Below, one piece after another: positions 1 through 10,690 of a stretch of DNA of 64,000 nt. This DNA comes from Fredericiella sp963839515 (GTDB lineage: Bacteria > Chloroflexota > Anaerolineae > Caldilineales > Caldilineaceae): contig CAWIVN010000005.1 in the NCBI GenBank assembly GCA_963839515.1, positions 1 to 64,000 on the forward strand, in the 5' to 3' direction. Both the position numbers and the translations under genes were made by a program. Position 1 is the stretch's first letter, and each line of letters begins with the position of its first letter. Below the pieces are notes generated by a model. That model did not search any database. It saw nothing but the letters and a program-made list of their open reading frames with translations, and had not been told where the DNA came from.

Positions 1-586
1 CATAGGCCTGATACTGCGCGTCTTGTCCAAGTACTGCTTCCTCGCGCCGGATTCGTCCTACCTGGCAGGCCATCCACGCTACAAACACCAGTGCGTTCCA
101 CCAGGACGGGTAAGCCACGAGATAACCACCCATCAACGGCAAGTACGCCGCGTAGATAGGGTGTCGTACAAAACGGTAGAACCCGTGCGTCTGGATACCG
201 CGATTTGCCGCCTCGATGCCAAAGCTGCGGCCAAGCGAAAGTACCGCGCCAGTAGACAGCACGACCCCGACGAGAACCAAGAGATTGCCGATCAGATTGG
301 GCGGCGATCCATTGGGCTGCATCGCTAGCGGCAGCAGTGTGCCGCCCAATGCTAGCAGCACGTCTTTCCAAGGAGCAGGTGCGCTCTGTGGCGCCCGGTG
401 CAGCAACGTAAAGGTAATGACCGTAACCTGCTGCAGCACAAACAGCACCGACACAATATTGCCAGCTGACAGTTTCCGAAGGTGACCATATACCAGCAGC
501 GACATCACTGCTAGAAATAAGAAGTCCGTGAGCGAGAGTGACAGGCGCGAAGATTTGGCGTCGGGGGTGCGGACTTTAGTCGTCAC
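1..586 (-). CDS. Isoprenylcysteine carboxyl methyltransferase-like membrane protein (partial)
   Basis: Open reading frame on the minus strand that runs off the left edge, about 195 residues visible. It starts at GTG 586 behind a clear GGAGGA ribosome site about 6 nt upstream. Several hydrophobic segments are followed by the C-terminal signature of the ICMT/phospholipid methyltransferase fold: FYRFVRHPIYAAYLP, then YPSWWN, then a helix ending in RREEAVLGQDAQYQAY. In this family the RHPxY and E...Y residues bind S-adenosylmethionine at the membrane face. The substrate cannot be told; bacterial members methylate diverse lipids or small molecules. It is the last visible gene of the Tad pilus transcription unit, 15 nt after the prepilin peptidase, so it is probably co-transcribed, but a pilus role is only a guess. 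Confidence 0.75.
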   Translation of the reverse strand, partial: MTTKVRTPDAKSSRLSLSLTDFLFLAVMSLLVYGHLRKLSAGNIVSVLFVLQQVTVITFTLLHRAPQSAPAPWKDVLLALGGTLLPLAMQPNGSPPNLIGNLLVLVGVVLSTGAVLSLGRSFGIEAANRGIQTHGFYRFVRHPIYAAYLPLMGGYLVAYPSWWNALVFVAWMACQVGRIRREEAVLGQDAQYQAY

Positions 587-601
587 AAGGGTCCTCCGTG
601 A

Positions 602-1234
602 TCACCAGTACAACCACATGACAAATAGTGCGCCCAGCGCCAGATACGGCGCATAAGCCATCGTCGACTTGCGCGTGGCTCGCCTAGACAAGAGCAGCAC
701 AATGGCTGCTACTGCGCCCAGAATGATACCCAGTACCAGCGCATTGATCACCGCCGGATAGCCGAGCATAAGCCCAATCAACCCTGCCAGCTTGACGTCG
801 CCCATCCCCAGCTTGCCTCGTGAAACCAAATAGACAAACATGAACAGCCCCAGGCCGACTACTCCTCCCAACAACGAGCTCTCCAGCGTAGGCGTCTGCG
901 GCAGCAGGCTCAACGCCAGCACGACCGCTGCCGCAGGACCCAACATGATGTTGAGCACACGCCGGTGCTCTAAGTCAATTACGACTACGGTGAGCAGGAA
1001 GGCCGTGTACAACCAACCGATCGCCATGTGTACTGGATCAGGCCCCAGCAGCGATGCCGTCACCACAAAACCTGCAACCATCGCCGTGTACAATAGCGGC
1101 ACGCGCGTTGGCCACCGTCTTGTTTCATCGGCGTCGCTAGCTACCTGCCATGTAGGTAGTGTGTCTGCAGCCCAATTTGCGATTGCTGCAGTCGGCAAGC
1201 TAATGATTAGAGCCACAATCCAATTAAAGGTCAT
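602..1234 (-). CDS. Type IV prepilin peptidase, TadV/CpaA type (A24 family)
   Basis: Protein of 210 residues made almost entirely of membrane helices. It should cleave the class III leader of the Flp pilin and TadE-type pseudopilins at the cytoplasmic face. The two catalytic aspartates of the aspartic A24 family are visible: one in VVVIDLEHRR (about residue 86) and one in the GxGD signature GKLGMGDVKLAG (about residue 145). The N-terminal methyltransferase domain of PilD-type enzymes, with its CxxC pairs, is absent, which is normal for TadV/CpaA (usual length 150-220). The start codon overlaps the stop of the upstream tadG-like gene by 4 nt (ATGA), so the two are translationally coupled. Confidence 0.88.
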   Translation of the reverse strand: MTFNWIVALIISLPTAAIANWAADTLPTWQVASDADETRRWPTRVPLLYTAMVAGFVVTASLLGPDPVHMAIGWLYTAFLLTVVVIDLEHRRVLNIMLGPAAAVVLALSLLPQTPTLESSLLGGVVGLGLFMFVYLVSRGKLGMGDVKLAGLIGLMLGYPAVINALVLGIILGAVAAIVLLLSRRATRKSTMAYAPYLALGALFVMWLYW

Positions 1235-2379
1235 CGAATCAAATTAACTGCGTTCAGTTGACCGGGAATCGGGTCCGATCCATCCGTGTTGCCACACGCG
1301 GACATGCATGCGATGTCAGGCTTCACCGTCGCCCACAGTACCTTCTCACTCGCGTTTATGTCAGGGTAAGTCTTTGGTGGGAAAATAGACTTCTGCGTGA
1401 GCTTTACACCTATTTTGTCCCAGCTTACGACTTGAATACAACCTACTGTCGAGACGTTGTACGAGCCGCCGCCGCCTGGTCCCCCCGCTTCACATACCAT
1501 ATCGTCGTACAAAGGTATTTTGATTATGTCCCCGATGCGATAGTCGTTGATGATCTTGCCAACACCTGCCTTGTTGCCGCTGGTACCGGCTATACACTGT
1601 GGCAACTGAATTCTAGCAGCCGTATCTCGCTCAAGCTGACACTTTAGTTCAGCAGCGCCATAACCACCCCCTGCGCACACATCCGTGTAAGGAGCCACAG
1701 CGGAGGAAAAATCAAGCCATGCACGTCCATCTGTAGAGACAAAAAGGAATTTATCAGCTCCGTTTGTGTCTTTGGGACACTCATAGCAGTCGCATAGGTT
1801 GGTATGTGTTACGCCGTCTATAGCACATTGCCTATCGCTATTTTTGTTCTCGTCATTCCATATAGCGATTTTGCGTGTCTCTGTAACAGCTCCTTCCTCG
1901 TCAGAAAATACATCCCAAATACCCTTTGAAAACGCCACCGGCCACAAACCGCAGCCAGTGGTAGCCGCACCACAGGCGGCAGACGCAGTAGCGGCAACGT
2001 CAATTACCCCCCACTCCACCAGTTGACCAAGAATTGGATCTAGACTTGGATGCCGCGCCCGAGTATTTATGATATTGGGCGGGCTACCATCGGGGGTAAT
2101 GTCCACACCAGCACGAATGGCGGATTCTGCCACGCCGTTAGCTATCATGATTTCCTTCGCTTTGGCTTCCGCTGCTGGGAATTCCTGTCCCAAACACAGT
2201 TCGCGCGCACCTGCTAAGGCCCCAGCATCAGCGGCATTCTGCATGTTTCGGCGCTCGGCGTACACGCGCCCGACATCAATCGCCAGTGCAAGAAACCCAA
2301 GGAGTACTACCAGACTTATAGTCACTTGGATAATCGCCTGACCATCCTCGTTTTGGGAGTGCAAAAAATAACGCTTCAT
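1231..2379 (-). CDS. TadG-like pilus assembly protein
   Basis: Protein of 382 residues with an N-terminal pilin-like anchor: NEDGQAIIQ followed by a hydrophobic stretch and DVGRVYAERRNMQNAADAGALAGA, the hallmark of the TadG/TadE-like family. The rest is an extracytoplasmic domain rich in cysteine and glycine (several C..C pairs between residues 130 and 360), probably disulfide-bonded. TadG proteins are minor pilus assembly factors. The start at 2379 has an AGGAGAC ribosome site. It lies 8 nt downstream of a TadE gene and overlaps the prepilin peptidase start. No von Willebrand A motif (DxSxS) was found, unlike some TadG proteins. Confidence 0.82.
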   Translation of the reverse strand: MKRYFLHSQNEDGQAIIQVTISLVVLLGFLALAIDVGRVYAERRNMQNAADAGALAGARELCLGQEFPAAEAKAKEIMIANGVAESAIRAGVDITPDGSPPNIINTRARHPSLDPILGQLVEWGVIDVAATASAACGAATTGCGLWPVAFSKGIWDVFSDEEGAVTETRKIAIWNDENKNSDRQCAIDGVTHTNLCDCYECPKDTNGADKFLFVSTDGRAWLDFSSAVAPYTDVCAGGGYGAAELKCQLERDTAARIQLPQCIAGTSGNKAGVGKIINDYRIGDIIKIPLYDDMVCEAGGPGGGGSYNVSTVGCIQVVSWDKIGVKLTQKSIFPPKTYPDINASEKVLWATVKPDIACMSACGNTDGSDPIPGQLNAVNLIR

Positions 2380-2387
2380 CGTGTCTC

Positions 2388-2867
2388 CTACTGCTGGTCA
2401 TTACCAAACGCAACCATTGTCACAGAGTTCGACATTGGAAATCCTGCAGTTCCTAGAAACGTGGTGAAGACGTTTTGGTAGTCATATTCCACGGTGACTG
2501 CCACCTCCTCACCTGCCACAAAACACGCAGCGGCAACCGGGTCGGGTTCAATCGAAATTTGCACGGCACCCTCTCTCGGATATGTCGGTAACACGTCTGT
2601 TTCTTGTTCGGCAGCATTAATGATCAATTGCCGGACTTCAGCACGATTGTATAGGTTGCATGGCAAGCGGGCCGCCATACGTGCACCTTCGCGCGCCGCG
2701 TTCGTGATGATTATGTAACTGAAGTACATACGTCCCACGTCGACTGCGCCGGCAAACAAGAGCAACAGCACAACGCTTATCAGTAGCGTCTCCAACACAG
2801 CCGCGCCACGCTCGTCACCGACTCGACGTGTCCACCATGTGATTGAACGTCTTTGCCCGCCTTGCAT
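2388..2867 (-). CDS. TadE-like pseudopilin (second copy)
   Basis: Protein of 159 residues from the chosen ATG. An upstream in-frame GTG at 2897 overlaps the preceding gene, but AAGGGAG sits 6 nt before the ATG at 2867, so the shorter form is preferred. The anchor reads GDERGAAVLETLLISVVLLLLFAG, then the family motif TNAAREGARMAAR. The ERG|AAVLE arrangement, with glutamate at +5 of the expected cleavage site, is typical of class III leaders. The remainder is a small extracytoplasmic beta-rich domain. It probably forms a heteromeric pseudopilin with the neighbouring TadG-like protein. Intact, in contrast to the other TadE copy at 11522-11997. Confidence 0.84.
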   Translation of the reverse strand: MQGGQRRSITWWTRRVGDERGAAVLETLLISVVLLLLFAGAVDVGRMYFSYIIITNAAREGARMAARLPCNLYNRAEVRQLIINAAEQETDVLPTYPREGAVQISIEPDPVAAACFVAGEEVAVTVEYDYQNVFTTFLGTAGFPMSNSVTMVAFGNDQQ

Positions 2868-2893
2868 ACTGGCTCCCTTTGCTCTGCTGCCAC

Positions 2894-3943
2894 TCACTCC
2901 AAGGTAAGCCGATCATCGATCAGCCGCTCGCGCACATAGCTGCCCTTGCTGATCAACCGAAAATGAGCAGCGTCCAGTGCATACTCCATGTCCACTCGCG
3001 CCCGGCCCGACCGGTTCTTCTCCACGCTCATCACCAACCAGCGCTGTAGATCAGGCGCCTGCCGCTCGTTGTAGACCAGGTGCTCGCGGCTGACGATGTC
3101 GTACTTGTTGTTAAAGATCAATCCTACGTCGGCCTCATACTGCAACGCCGAACTACCGCGTAGATCTGACAAACGCATCCGCTTTTGCCTCAGCCCCTCG
3201 TGGTCCAACGCGGCAATCGCCATGACGCGTAGTCCCGTCTCCAGTGCCAAATCTTTTAATCCTTGCGCCAGAACAGTTGTGGCTTCGGTCTCCGGCTCGA
3301 GAGCCGCGGAATCGACCGGGATTTTCTGCAAATAATCCACCACCAGCAGGCTGGCCGGGCTGGTACGCGCCAGGGTGACGGCCGCGTCGGCAATGCGGTC
3401 GAGCGTCGAGTGGCGCCCCGAGGCCTTGACTAGGAACAACCGCCCCGCGTAGCGCTGCATTGATTCCACTACTGCCGCATACTTTGGCTCGCGCCGGAGC
3501 AGCGAGATGAGCCCATTGCTGCCGCCGGCGGCAGCCGCTAGCTTGGCCAGACGCGCCATAGTCAATGACTCTTCGCTCTGCCCCAGTTCGGCACTCTCGA
3601 GACACAGCAGCCGCATGGTGAGATGCGCTTGGTCGTGCTCGAAACAGACATACATGGCGCCACCTTGCCTACCGCTGGTTGCCTGGCGTAGCGCCACGTT
3701 GCGCGCCAGCTGCAGCCCAAAAATCGTCTTGCCTACCCCAGCCGCACCACCGACGATCATTAGTTCGCCCGGCCTTAGTCCGCCGTTGAGCAGGTCGTCC
3801 AGAGGAGAGAAACCTAACGCTAGCGGCAGATGTAACCCTCGGTCGGGCGCCGCTGTCTCCACTTCGATCCGCTCCATAGCTTCGGCCAGGCTGTGCAGCG
3901 TCTCGTGCGTATGTTCCGTGATCAACTCGCCAACGTGCGGCAA
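2894..3943 (-). CDS. DnaB-C/RecA-fold ATPase in the Tad locus
   Basis: Protein of 349 residues starting at TTG 3943 behind GAGGAG. It has the fold of the DnaB helicase C-terminal domain: Walker A GGAAGVGKTIFG (about residue 69), FEHDQAHL after the first strand, Walker B LLVVDYLQKI (about residue 205), and the DnaB-type motifs LRGSSALQYEADVGLI and VEKNRSGRARVDM (near residue 325), which carry the sensor/arginine-finger-like basic residues. The N-terminal DnaB primase-binding domain is missing, so this is not a replicative helicase. It lies between CpaF and TadE/TadG on the same strand, with its stop overlapping the start region of tadE, so it is very likely part of the pilus operon. Its role there is unknown; a regulatory KaiC-like ATPase or an accessory motor are possibilities. 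Confidence 0.72.
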   Translation of the reverse strand: MPHVGELITEHTHETLHSLAEAMERIEVETAAPDRGLHLPLALGFSPLDDLLNGGLRPGELMIVGGAAGVGKTIFGLQLARNVALRQATSGRQGGAMYVCFEHDQAHLTMRLLCLESAELGQSEESLTMARLAKLAAAAGGSNGLISLLRREPKYAAVVESMQRYAGRLFLVKASGRHSTLDRIADAAVTLARTSPASLLVVDYLQKIPVDSAALEPETEATTVLAQGLKDLALETGLRVMAIAALDHEGLRQKRMRLSDLRGSSALQYEADVGLIFNNKYDIVSREHLVYNERQAPDLQRWLVMSVEKNRSGRARVDMEYALDAAHFRLISKGSYVRERLIDDRLTLE

Positions 3944-4042
3944 TTGCGGTCTCCTCGTTTTACTGTGGTTCTAGATTGACGGCCGGGGAGGAGGTGCGTA
4001 CAGTAGCAGGATGCCATTGCCCGAATCTCCACACCCAAACGT

Positions 4043-5407
<1,365 letters not shown>

Positions 5408-5441
5408 GAATTGTCCTCGTTGTCTGTCTTGCTAGCTATCT

Positions 5442-7332
5442 CTACCGAATCCAAATTGGGTCGTACTCGTCCCAGGGCACGTTAGATATATTGCGTACGG
5501 CCTGACCGTTGACATCCATTACGAAGATACCTTTGGTCCCTTCGCGGTTCGAAAAGAAAGCAATGCGTGAGCTGTCGGGAGACCACGTGGGATGCTTGTC
5601 CCATTCCCAGTCGTTGCGCATTAGTGCCTTCTGCTCCGTAGAATCCGGCCGCACCAGCCAGATGTCGTCACTCTCGTTCTCCTGCGTCACAAATGCGATC
5701 CACGCTCCGTCGGGCGACCACTCCGGGTCATACGCAATCCCTGTCAGCCGCGTCACAGGCTTGTCGGGCTGTTCGCCGTAGATGGGACTGGGCGGCACGC
5801 GCATCACCACCTGCGCACGACCGTCCACCTTACCTACGTAGACCGAGTACTGCCCATCGGGCGACTTGCGGTGCAGTTCGAGTTGCAGATCGTACTGCTG
5901 CTGTAGGCTGGGGCTATCAAGTGGACCGATATACTGGCGGCCGCTGCCGTCCGAGTTCATTGCATAATAGCCGGGCTGCTCAGGGTTATCGGATAGGAAG
6001 ACGATTTGGCCGCGGAACGACGTCAGTGGCAGCGGCGTCGGCGTCGGGGTGGGCGTCGCCTCTGGCGCCGGCGTGCCAGTGGGCAGCGGCGTCGGAGTCA
6101 CAGTCGGGGTCGGCGTCAGGCAGGCCGCTGACTGCGCCATGCGCGCCTCGGCCGTCGTGCGGTCAGCCACGGGCAGCCCGGCAGCCTTGCGATACATTTC
6201 ATACGCCAGTGCGCAGTCCGAAGCGCCCTGGCGCTGGTCGCCAAGTGCGATGTAGGCGTCGTAAAGCGGCGGTAGCAGTGCGCCGCCCAGATACTGCGGC
6301 CGTACGTCGTAAGCCGATTGCAGCAGCTGCAACGCGCGGTCCCACGCCCCGCGCGCTGCCGCCGCCTTACCATCCACATATGCTTTAGCCAGGCGCAGTT
6401 CTTCGCTAGCCAGTGGATGGCGAGGGGCTAGTTTGAGAACGTTGCTAAAGTGCGCCTGTGCTGCGGCTAACTGTTCGGGAGAGATAGGCGGGTTAGCCAA
6501 CAGCGCCTGCCCCATGCCCACCTCGATGTCCACTATCCGCCTTGTGACAATGGCGCGCTCGTAATTGGCGTCGAGGGCGTGGATCTGCTGATAGTAGTCG
6601 AGCGCCGAATCGGTCAGTCCCAGGCTGTCGTGCGTCTGCGCCACCTGAAACAGGTCGGCCACCTTGAGTGAACGCGAGCATACCTGCACCCGTTCGTTGA
6701 CGTCCTTGTAGTTGGATCGGCGGACGCTTAGTTCACCGAAACGCTGTAGGGCTGCAGTGCAGTCGCCACTCTCCTGGATAGCCACGATCTCGCGATAGAG
6801 TTTGTCCAGTTCGCGCTCTTCGCGGATTTGCACCAACGCATTCTCGGCCTGAGAGCGCGGGCTCGTCTGGCAGGCCAGGCTGCTCGAGCGCCTGCCGATA
6901 CAGCCGCTCGGCGTTGTCCCAGTCGCCCGCTTCCAGGTACTCCTGTGCCGAGCCTAATAGAGTCGCAAGTGCTGCCGCTTGGCGCGAGGCGGCAAACATA
7001 GGCATCGCAGCGCGCACGACGAGGATGCTTACTTGCCACAGACCGAAGAGAATGACGAGTACCAGTGCAGCCCGCACTAGTCTACGCTGCCAAGGATAGG
7101 CAAAGCGCTTAGGTTTCACCTTTATGGTGGCGTCAAACTGGGCACGCAACCGCACTTCCTCAAGCGTTTCGGCCAGCGCGGCCACACCAGGATTCCTCGC
7201 TACAAGCTGTTCCAGCTTGCGGATCGCCTCGGGCCACTCCCCGCGTTGCATGTGCGCCATTGCCTGCTGGTAATCGCGATCTTGCCCCAAACCGCGTAGG
7301 TTATCGCCTGCACCTATTGTTGCACTAGTCAT
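5442..7332 (-). CDS. Membrane TPR protein with C-terminal TolB-like propeller (frameshifted)
   Basis: One gene split by a single extra base: the span is 1,891 nt (3n+1) and both halves join cleanly at a GGG run (6859-6861), giving about 629 residues. Residues 1-95 are cytoplasmic with a TPR-like helix pair (DYQQAMAHMQRGEWPEAIRK). A transmembrane helix follows (about 100-125), then extracytoplasmic TPRs (EYLEAGDWDNAERLYRQAL; DLFQVAQTHDSLGLTDSALDYY; HFSNVLKLAPRHPLASEELR), a TPTPTPLP linker, and a PD40/TolB beta-propeller with WSPDGAWIAFVT and WSPDSSRIAFFSN repeats. It sits between tadC and cpaF with short spacings, so it is probably a Tad accessory protein that scaffolds the machine outside the membrane. 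That role is inferred from position only. Confidence 0.75.
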
Positions 7333-7367
7333 TGTTGCACTCTACCATCTATCCAGCCAGGTCAATC

Positions 7368-8326
7368 TTAACGTCGCTGCATGCCGTTCAGAATACCCAT
7401 CAACTGTGGGACGTATCGGCCCCAAAATAACAATGAACAATATTGGAAAAAAGAATACCATCAGGACCATCACGATCTTGACACCGGCTTGCCGCGCCAA
7501 TTCCTCGGCTCGCTGGCGGCGGCGCTCACGCATCTGGGCTGCTTGTGTTTGCAGCACCTGGGCGATGCTTACTCCCAAGTTGGTTGATCTGGACGAGTAC
7601 CGCCACAAAACTCGCAAGTTCCTCCACATCAGTACGTGCCACCAACCGCTCAAGCGCAGTGCTGCGCGTGACCCCCATGCGCATCTCGCCGACCACGCGG
7701 CGAAACTCTTCGGCAAGCGCGTTGTGCCACTGCTCACCCACGCGTAGCAGGCCGGACTCAAAAGCTAAACCCGCTTCGACGGCAATGGTCAGCATATCTA
7801 ACGCGTCCGGTAGTGCTCGTTGGATCTCCGTTTGGCGCCGCCGCGCTCGACCGCGCAGCCAGTAAAGAGGTAGCATATACCCTGCAAAACCCGCTCCGAT
7901 GGTGGCGACCAGTAGGATGTTGGTAGGCTGGTGGCGAGCATAGGTCCAGAAAATGCTGGCGCCGAAGGCGAGTGACGCAACCAGCCGCAGTCCCATAAAA
8001 TCGAGCACTGAAAGATTAGCTGGCTCACCAGCATAGACTAATTGCTTGCGCAGTTTCTCAATGTTGCGCTTGGGCAGCAGCCCGCCCAAAGTGCGAAGCA
8101 CGCGGCGCAATACCGGGCTTAGCACTCGCTGGCCAAAAGGTTGGTCAAACTCAGCTGCTTGGGCCACGTCGTCTACATAGTCCTGCAGGCGAGCGTCTAG
8201 AGGACGTCGCCGTGCTGGCGCTACGGCCTGCCACACTAGTACAGTGGCAAGACCTACCAGTAGCGCAACAGCCAATGGCGACCAGAGCAATGATGTGGAA
8301 CCAGTAGTTACAGTCATAAGTGGCAA
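7368..8326 (-). CDS. tadC: Tad inner-membrane platform protein TadC (two frameshifts)
   Basis: T2SSF-domain protein reconstructed as about 318 residues. The span has two surplus bases (959 nt = 3n+2): one near 7574-7582, where NQLG must pass into VSIAQVL, and one in a GGG run near 7399, after which the frame ends naturally in PQLMGILNGMQRR at 7368. Visible features are an N-terminal helix, YAGEPANLSVLDFMGLRL, the T2SSF core (RALPDALDMLTIAVEAGLAFESGL; RRVVGEMRMG), and two C-terminal helices (KIVMVLMVFFFPILFIVILG). TadB and TadC form the membrane platform turned by CpaF. The start lies 8 nt after tadB. Both breaks are small indels, so either the consensus has errors or the gene is decaying. Confidence 0.82.
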
Positions 8327-8334
8327 ACCCGTGT

Positions 8335-9285
8335 CTAGACGTCAATGTCGACGATACGTCGAATAAAGAAAAACCCGATTACCAACATCACCAGCGCCGC
8401 CATCGGCAGTAGTCGGATCGGACCGGGTTCGAAAAACGGCGCAAAATAGTCCGGCTGCATCAACGTGATTACGACGGCAAGGAAAATTGGAAAGGCCGCC
8501 AGAATATAGCCGGTCAGGCGCTGCTGTGCTGTCAGCACCTGGATCTCACGGGTTATGCGGATGCGCTCACGCACTGTTTGGCTGATGCTCTCTAATACCA
8601 TCGCCAAGTTGCCGCCCATCTCGTGCTGCACGTTGATGGCGGTCACGACCAGCGACAAATCGTCGCTGCCCGCTCGAGCCGCCATGTCCTTAAGCGCCCG
8701 CTGGAGCGGCACTCCCAGCGACACAGCCTTCATCACGCGGCCAAACTCAGTCGAACTGGGGGCAGGCATCTGCTGCACCAGCGTCTCGATCGCTTGGTTG
8801 AGTCCGTAGCCGGCGCGCAGCCCGCCCACTAGCAGAGTCATCACATCGGGAATCTGCTGGGTCAGCTGCTTGAGCCGCCGCGCCTGTCGCAGGCGCAGGT
8901 ACATGAAGGGTAGGAAGCCTAGTGCAATTCCCAATCCGACGCCCGCCAGCAACCCGACGCGCCACGTCCCAAGTGCTACACCCAGCGCCACAACGGACAG
9001 CACGAGTAACATAAACTCTGCTGCGGTGAGTGGCATGTCGGCACGCATTAGCCCCTTCGCTAGCGCTGGACCTAATCCTAGCCCCGTCAGCAAACGCTGC
9101 ATCAACGGATACCGCTGCCGACGTCGGGTATCGTCGCCCTCATCAAGGTCCACGCCCGGCTGCCAGCCGTAGGCGCGCAGCCGCTCCTCGACCGCGTCGC
9201 GCTGTGGAGCCAACCGCCAAGCGGCAGCAAACCCTATCATCACGGCCAACCATATCAGCGCTGCAAATAGGAGGGGGCTAGACAT
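8335..9285 (-). CDS. tadB: Tad inner-membrane platform protein TadB
   Basis: Intact T2SSF-domain protein of 316 residues. It has an N-terminal membrane helix, a second helical hairpin (AAEFMLLVLSVVALGVAL), the cytoplasmic platform domain (QIPDVMTLLVGGLRAGYGLNQAIETLV; GRVMKAVSLGVPLQRAL; GNLAMVLESISQTVRER), and two C-terminal helices. Partner of TadC, and driven by CpaF. GAGGAG lies 9 nt before the ATG at 9285. It precedes tadC by 8 nt, the usual tadB-tadC pairing. Confidence 0.92.
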   Translation of the reverse strand: MSSPLLFAALIWLAVMIGFAAAWRLAPQRDAVEERLRAYGWQPGVDLDEGDDTRRRQRYPLMQRLLTGLGLGPALAKGLMRADMPLTAAEFMLLVLSVVALGVALGTWRVGLLAGVGLGIALGFLPFMYLRLRQARRLKQLTQQIPDVMTLLVGGLRAGYGLNQAIETLVQQMPAPSSTEFGRVMKAVSLGVPLQRALKDMAARAGSDDLSLVVTAINVQHEMGGNLAMVLESISQTVRERIRITREIQVLTAQQRLTGYILAAFPIFLAVVITLMQPDYFAPFFEPGPIRLLPMAALVMLVIGFFFIRRIVDIDV

Positions 9286-9325
9286 ATAAACTCACTCCTC
9301 GCGATTTTTACCTTGTGGATGCCCG

Positions 9326-10642
9326 TTACACGGACTTCTCTACCGGTTGGTGTGCCGGCTCCAACGTTTCACGCTTACCAAAGCGCGCAAGCAGTGGTTG
9401 CTTTGTGCTCTTGGTGGCCGTTGCGTTAGCCATAGTCGTAACTGTGGCCTTGTCCTGGCCTCGTGTCGCAGGCATCAGGTCATATACCAGGTGGTCGGCT
9501 AGATCGCGCACGGCCTTGGCTAGCGCACTGCGCCCTTTGCCCAGGATGTACGGCACGCCACGGTTGATGCTGTACGATGCCAATGCCTGGTCATCAGGAA
9601 TAGTGTGCTGAATGCGCACGTTGAGCCGCTTCTCGATGTCCTGTTTAGACACTCCTGCGGGCATGCTGGCGCGGTTAATCACCAGGTAGACTTTGTCGCC
9701 GGCATAACCGCGGCCGCGGAACTGATTGAGCATAAGTCTCGTGTTGCGTAGGCCCGTCATTTCCGGTAGCAGAGTCATCACGATCCGGTCAGCCGCATCC
9801 AAAAAGGCGTAGGCCGTCTCGTCCAGCGGCAGCCCTAGGTCTACCACCACCCAGCCATACATGCGCTTGAGTTGCGCCAGCAGTTGCTGCACTTGTGGCA
9901 CCGAGATGGGGCTTCCCAGTTCGGCGGGCGGAGGCGCAAGCAGCACTCGAATGCCCGAGGCGTGCTGCGCCAGGATGCCGGAGGCCAGATCCTGGTCGAA
10001 CTGCGCCAGGCGTGGCAGCAGATCGGTCAGGTCGTGGTCGTCGCGCAAGTTGAGCGCCACGTCCACTGACGGAGCAGCAAAATCGGCATCCACCACCACC
10101 AGCGATCGCTTCGTTGCCTGGTGCAGGGCGATGGCAGTGTTGACTGCGGTCGAGGTGCGGCCGGTGCCGCCTTTGGGCGCCACAAAGGTAATGATGCGCC
10201 CCATCGTCGCCGCCTGTGCAGAGTGCGTTTCATCACGACCCGGTGCTACCCCGTTCTGTGCCAAGATCTCACGTATGTTGGAAACGAAGTCTATCTCGTT
10301 AATCGGCTTGGTGATGAACGAGCGTGCGCCCGCCACAATCGACGGGCGGGCCGTGGCCACCGCGTTCTCGGCCACCAGTACCAGCAACGGACTGGCGGGA
10401 GCCACCTGTACAAGTTGCTTGACAAACTGCGCTGGAGACGCCCCGCCCAGAGCATCGTCTACAAAGATCACGTGCGGTAGCAGATCCAGCACGCGTGTGG
10501 CAGCCAGCTCAGGTTGCGCCACCCAGAAGAGGCGAAAGTCACCCAGGCGCCCGCGTAGCGCAACCGTAATCACGTCGCGCAATGATTCGTCTTCACTGAT
10601 CAGGAGCAGGCGTAATGGGTCACCTACGGAAATATTGGCCAC
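9326..10642 (-). CDS. cpaE: Pilus assembly protein CpaE (receiver-like plus ParA/MinD ATPase)
   Basis: About 438 residues. I choose GTG 10642 because GGAGG lies 5 nt upstream; an in-frame GTG at 10657 would add five residues. An N-terminal response-regulator-like domain (RLLLISEDESLRD; PHVIFVDDALGG; GARSFITKPINE) is followed by a MinD/ParA-type ATPase with P-loop FVAPKGGTGRTSTAVN, SLVVVDADFAAPS and WVVVDLGLPLDE. In the P-loop the usual signature lysine before threonine is arginine (GRT), as in several CpaE proteins with reduced ATPase activity. CpaE localises the Tad machine. A charged tail of about 50 residues follows. Flanked by cpaB (upstream) and tadB. Confidence 0.88.
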   Translation of the reverse strand: MANISVGDPLRLLLISEDESLRDVITVALRGRLGDFRLFWVAQPELAATRVLDLLPHVIFVDDALGGASPAQFVKQLVQVAPASPLLVLVAENAVATARPSIVAGARSFITKPINEIDFVSNIREILAQNGVAPGRDETHSAQAATMGRIITFVAPKGGTGRTSTAVNTAIALHQATKRSLVVVDADFAAPSVDVALNLRDDHDLTDLLPRLAQFDQDLASGILAQHASGIRVLLAPPPAELGSPISVPQVQQLLAQLKRMYGWVVVDLGLPLDETAYAFLDAADRIVMTLLPEMTGLRNTRLMLNQFRGRGYAGDKVYLVINRASMPAGVSKQDIEKRLNVRIQHTIPDDQALASYSINRGVPYILGKGRSALAKAVRDLADHLVYDLMPATRGQDKATVTTMANATATKSTKQPLLARFGKRETLEPAHQPVEKSV

Positions 10643-10690
10643 GATTCCCTCCAACACTCTTGCCGGCCCATTTGCCAGCGTTCCAGCGCA

